Positions 12,658 through 14,503 of a stretch of DNA of 14,503 bases are shown here, in pieces. The translations under genes and the position numbers were made by a program. Position 1 is the first letter of the stretch, and each line of letters starts with the position of its first letter. Source of the DNA: Clostridiaceae bacterium (GTDB lineage Bacteria; Bacillota; Clostridia; Oscillospirales; Butyricicoccaceae); contig JAGZOP010000051.1 of the NCBI GenBank assembly GCA_018383195.1, positions 1 through 14,503 on the forward strand, given 5' to 3'. The notes beneath the pieces are model-generated. The model worked only from the letters and a program-made list of their open reading frames with translations, made no database searches and had not been told where the DNA came from.

Positions 12658-14280
12658 ATGCTGAAAACAAGCACAATCTGGATTGCATTTGGCATATATC
12701 TTGCCTTTCTGCTGGGAATTGCATTGTGGGAAAACCATCGGGAAAAGAAAAAAAGCGCACGGGGGTTTTTGACCGCAGGCGGTTCGATTGCGTGGCCGGT
12801 TCTTGTGATGACGTACCTTGCCTCCCTGATGAGCACCTGGGTGTTTTTTGCAGGTCCGGGCGGTTACTATCGCGGCGGACTTGCATACTGGCTCAGTGAA
12901 ATGAGTTATATCGCGCTGTTTCCGGTAATTGCGCATTTTACTATGAATAAGGTCTGGATGATGAACCGTGCACATGGGTACACCACGCCGGCGGACTTTT
13001 ATGACGACCGGTTCCGCAGTCCGGTGCTGCGTGTGCTGCTTGCATTGGTATTTTTGGTATCGTCATTTCCGTATATTGCGTCCGTCCTCATTTCGATTGG
13101 GCAGGCGGCTTCGATTGCAACCGGCGGCGCGATGAACTATCAGGCAGTGATTGCGATTGTCGGTACGGTCATTGTGCTGTATGTCATGCTGGGCGGCATG
13201 AAATCAGTTGCGCTGACCGATACGCTGCAGGGACTGCTCTTTATCAGCCTGCTGTGGGTGATTGTCATTGCCTGTCTGGTTGCCGGATTTGGCGGTTCGC
13301 TGCCGCGTGCGGTGGATTCTATCTGGGAAAATACCCGCGAATGGTTTTCCTATCCCGGACCGGATGGGTGGGTTCCGTACAGCTCCCGGTTGGGATACCC
13401 GCTTTCGTGTGCGATTGGTTGGACCATTATGCTGCCGCACGTATTTGTGCGTTCGGGATTTTCCGGCAAGGATATGCATACCCAGCGGAAGTTAATGGTC
13501 ATTACGCCGATTATGCAGAGTATTGTATGGACCGGCGTGATGCTCATCGGTTTGGTGGGAATCGCGCTTCTGCCCGGTCTCAGCACGGGGGAAACCGAAC
13601 TGATTATTCCCTATATGGTGCAGAATGTTATTGAAAAGACCTATCCTGCTTTGGCACCGGTCCTGATGATTGGATTTTTTGTAGGCGCCAGCGCAGTTGG
13701 GATTTCGACAGCCGACTCGTTCCTTTTGGTGTCCAGTTCCATTGTTTCGGAAGATATTCTGCATAAAACGTTCAAATTGAATCTGACAGAAAAGCAGAAC
13801 ATGTTCGTTGTGCGCGGAACCATTGCTGTGATCGGTGCGATTGGCGTATTGCTTGCGCTGAATCCGCCCGATTTGATCTTTACGCTGATTATGTTTGCGA
13901 TTGCGATTGTCATGCCGCTGTTTCCGATTCTGGTATTTGCACTGTACTGGAAACGTGTAACCAAGGAAGCGGCGATTCTCTCCACAATCGTGGGCACAGT
14001 ATTGGTATTGATGACATATTTTGTGTGGGATCTTGGCGGTTCGTGGTATGGCGCGATTGGAATGCTCGGCTCGACTGTTACAATGATTGTTGTGAGCTTG
14101 CTGACCCATCCGGATGAACAGGCGAATGCAGCCTTTTTTGGCGCGCTGCATCAGGCTGAGCATGAGCTGTTTGACATTCAGGATGACGGGACGGATCAGA
14201 GGAAGTCCTTGAAAAAAGAGCAGCATCGTGAGCAAGTATCTCAGCCTGTCAGCGTGCTGCATGCAGAGAGCGAGTCATAA
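12658..14280 (+). CDS. Sodium:solute symporter (SSS family)
   Basis: 540 residues, ATG at 12658 with AAGGAAGG upstream, overlapping the end of the small membrane gene's coding region by proximity. The protein is strongly hydrophobic with about 13 membrane segments by eye. The segment around residues 35-70 (SARGFLTAGGSIAWPVLVMTYLASLMSTWVFFAGPGGYYRGG) is the characteristic SSS N-terminal core, and FFVGASAVGISTADSFLLVSSSIVSEDIL is the conserved region near the sodium site. About 55 polar residues form a cytoplasmic tail at the C-terminus. It would import a small solute with sodium; operon position suggests the methyltransferase substrate, but SSS members carry many compounds (proline, pantothenate, short acids), so the substrate is open. 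Confidence 0.88.
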   Translation: MLKTSTIWIAFGIYLAFLLGIALWENHREKKKSARGFLTAGGSIAWPVLVMTYLASLMSTWVFFAGPGGYYRGGLAYWLSEMSYIALFPVIAHFTMNKVWMMNRAHGYTTPADFYDDRFRSPVLRVLLALVFLVSSFPYIASVLISIGQAASIATGGAMNYQAVIAIVGTVIVLYVMLGGMKSVALTDTLQGLLFISLLWVIVIACLVAGFGGSLPRAVDSIWENTREWFSYPGPDGWVPYSSRLGYPLSCAIGWTIMLPHVFVRSGFSGKDMHTQRKLMVITPIMQSIVWTGVMLIGLVGIALLPGLSTGETELIIPYMVQNVIEKTYPALAPVLMIGFFVGASAVGISTADSFLLVSSSIVSEDILHKTFKLNLTEKQNMFVVRGTIAVIGAIGVLLALNPPDLIFTLIMFAIAIVMPLFPILVFALYWKRVTKEAAILSTIVGTVLVLMTYFVWDLGGSWYGAIGMLGSTVTMIVVSLLTHPDEQANAAFFGALHQAEHELFDIQDDGTDQRKSLKKEQHREQVSQPVSVLHAESES

Positions 14281-14282
14281 AG

Positions 14283-14314
14283 AAAAGCCTTCCTGATATC
14301 GGGAAGGCTTTTTT
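14283..14314 (+). terminator. Terminator of the methyltransferase operon
   Basis: AAAAGCCTTCC (14283-14293) pairs with GGAAGGCTTTT (14302-14312) with an 8-base loop, followed by T residues. It starts two bases after the symporter stop codon. Confidence 0.93.
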
Positions 14315-14317
14315 CGT

Positions 14318-14425
14318 GGGAACTTTTCCTTGACAACTGGAATTTTTGCGGCTATTATGTTGGGCAGCGGCGGCGGGGAAATCGGGAAATGGAATCGGAT
14401 AAAAAGTGCGGAGATTTGTAGAAAT
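14318..14425 (+). promoter_or_regulatory. Outward promoter-leader repeat, copy 2
   Basis: TTGACA (14330-14335), exactly 17 bases, TATTAT (14353-14358): a consensus-quality promoter pointing out of the right edge. The block matches the reverse complement of 1-109, including ~65 bases after the -10. Best-kept parts are GGGAACTTTTCCTTGACA, TTTTGCGGCTATTATGTTGG and GGAAATCGGGAAAT, with AAAAGTGCGGA further on. The match differs mainly around the spacer after GGGCAGC and near 14390-14400. No open reading frame with a ribosome site follows within the window. Confidence 0.8.
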
Positions 14426-14444
14426 GCAAGGATTTCGCTTGCAT
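14424..14444 (+). other. Leader hairpin after the outward promoter
   Basis: ATGCAAG-GATTTCG-CTTGCAT forms a perfect 7-bp stem with a 7-base loop, about 60 bases into the transcript from the 14330 promoter. The remaining sequence to the window edge shows no gene start. A structured non-coding leader, for example of a stable RNA operon, is possible. Confidence 0.45.
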
Positions 14445-14503
14445 AGACACGAAAATGGTTCGCAAAGTGCGCATCTGAAAAAGGTTCTCGCACTGGTTAT
14501 GGC

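Noticed and set aside
11375..12886. A 503-codon open frame on the minus strand opposite the methyltransferase.
   Set aside because: It covers a well-supported gene in the other direction, has no ribosome site, and its composition (many His, Arg, Cys) is that of an antisense shadow of GC-rich codons.
13492..14262. A 256-codon minus-strand frame opposite the symporter.
   Set aside because: An antisense shadow rich in His, Asn and Arg, with no start signal; the symporter on the plus strand is clear.

Overview
The window looks like a chromosome segment from a Gram-positive anaerobe of the class Clostridia, possibly the Oscillospiraceae/Butyricicoccaceae area (genus-level placement is a guess). 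The pointers are the trxA-trxB pair, a CCA-encoding initiator tRNA, an MttB-superfamily methyltransferase, a DUF3311 plus sodium:solute symporter pair, strong AGGAGG-type ribosome sites and Tn916-type mobile-element enzymes. A compact mobile element of about 9 kb has inserted into the initiator tRNA gene.

Left chromosomal flank (1-1722). A leftward operon encodes thioredoxin (trxA, unusual CVYC active site) and thioredoxin reductase (trxB). A 17-bp palindrome lies in its promoter and a long stem-loop lies behind it. A strong rightward promoter drives the tRNA-fMet gene (1692-1767), followed by a 14-bp terminator hairpin.

Integrated element (1723-10755). It is bounded by perfect 85-bp direct repeats that start at the anticodon loop and run through the tRNA terminator. 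In order it carries a leftward tyrosine integrase and XRE repressor; a divergent, largely overlapping rightward block (excisionase-like protein, winged-helix-like protein, primase/helicase, an iteron-bearing candidate origin, a small unknown protein, a PDDEXK nuclease and two tiny cysteine proteins); a terminator; a sigma-70-like factor; a structured 274-bp intergenic region; and an unknown charged protein. Last comes a right-end accessory module: three leftward small genes, one broken by a frameshift, opposite a ribbon-helix-helix regulator and what looks like a 17-codon relic of a Uma2 nuclease. I see no capsid, terminase, relaxase or conjugation genes. The layout (integrase, repressor, excisionase, primase, origin, small genes) fits a phage satellite or a minimal replicating island better than a prophage or conjugative element; that classification is inference.

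Right chromosomal flank (10756-14503). A strong promoter (TTGAAA-17-TATAAT) and a leader hairpin precede an operon of an MttB-superfamily methyltransferase with no in-frame amber codon, a DUF3311-like two-helix membrane protein and an SSS-family transporter, closed by a good terminator. The likely role is sodium-coupled uptake of a methylated amine or related compound followed by demethylation; the substrate cannot be read from sequence.

The first ~109 and nearly the last ~185 bases contain two related copies of one promoter-plus-leader unit, pointing outwards in opposite directions. Whatever genes they drive lie outside the window.
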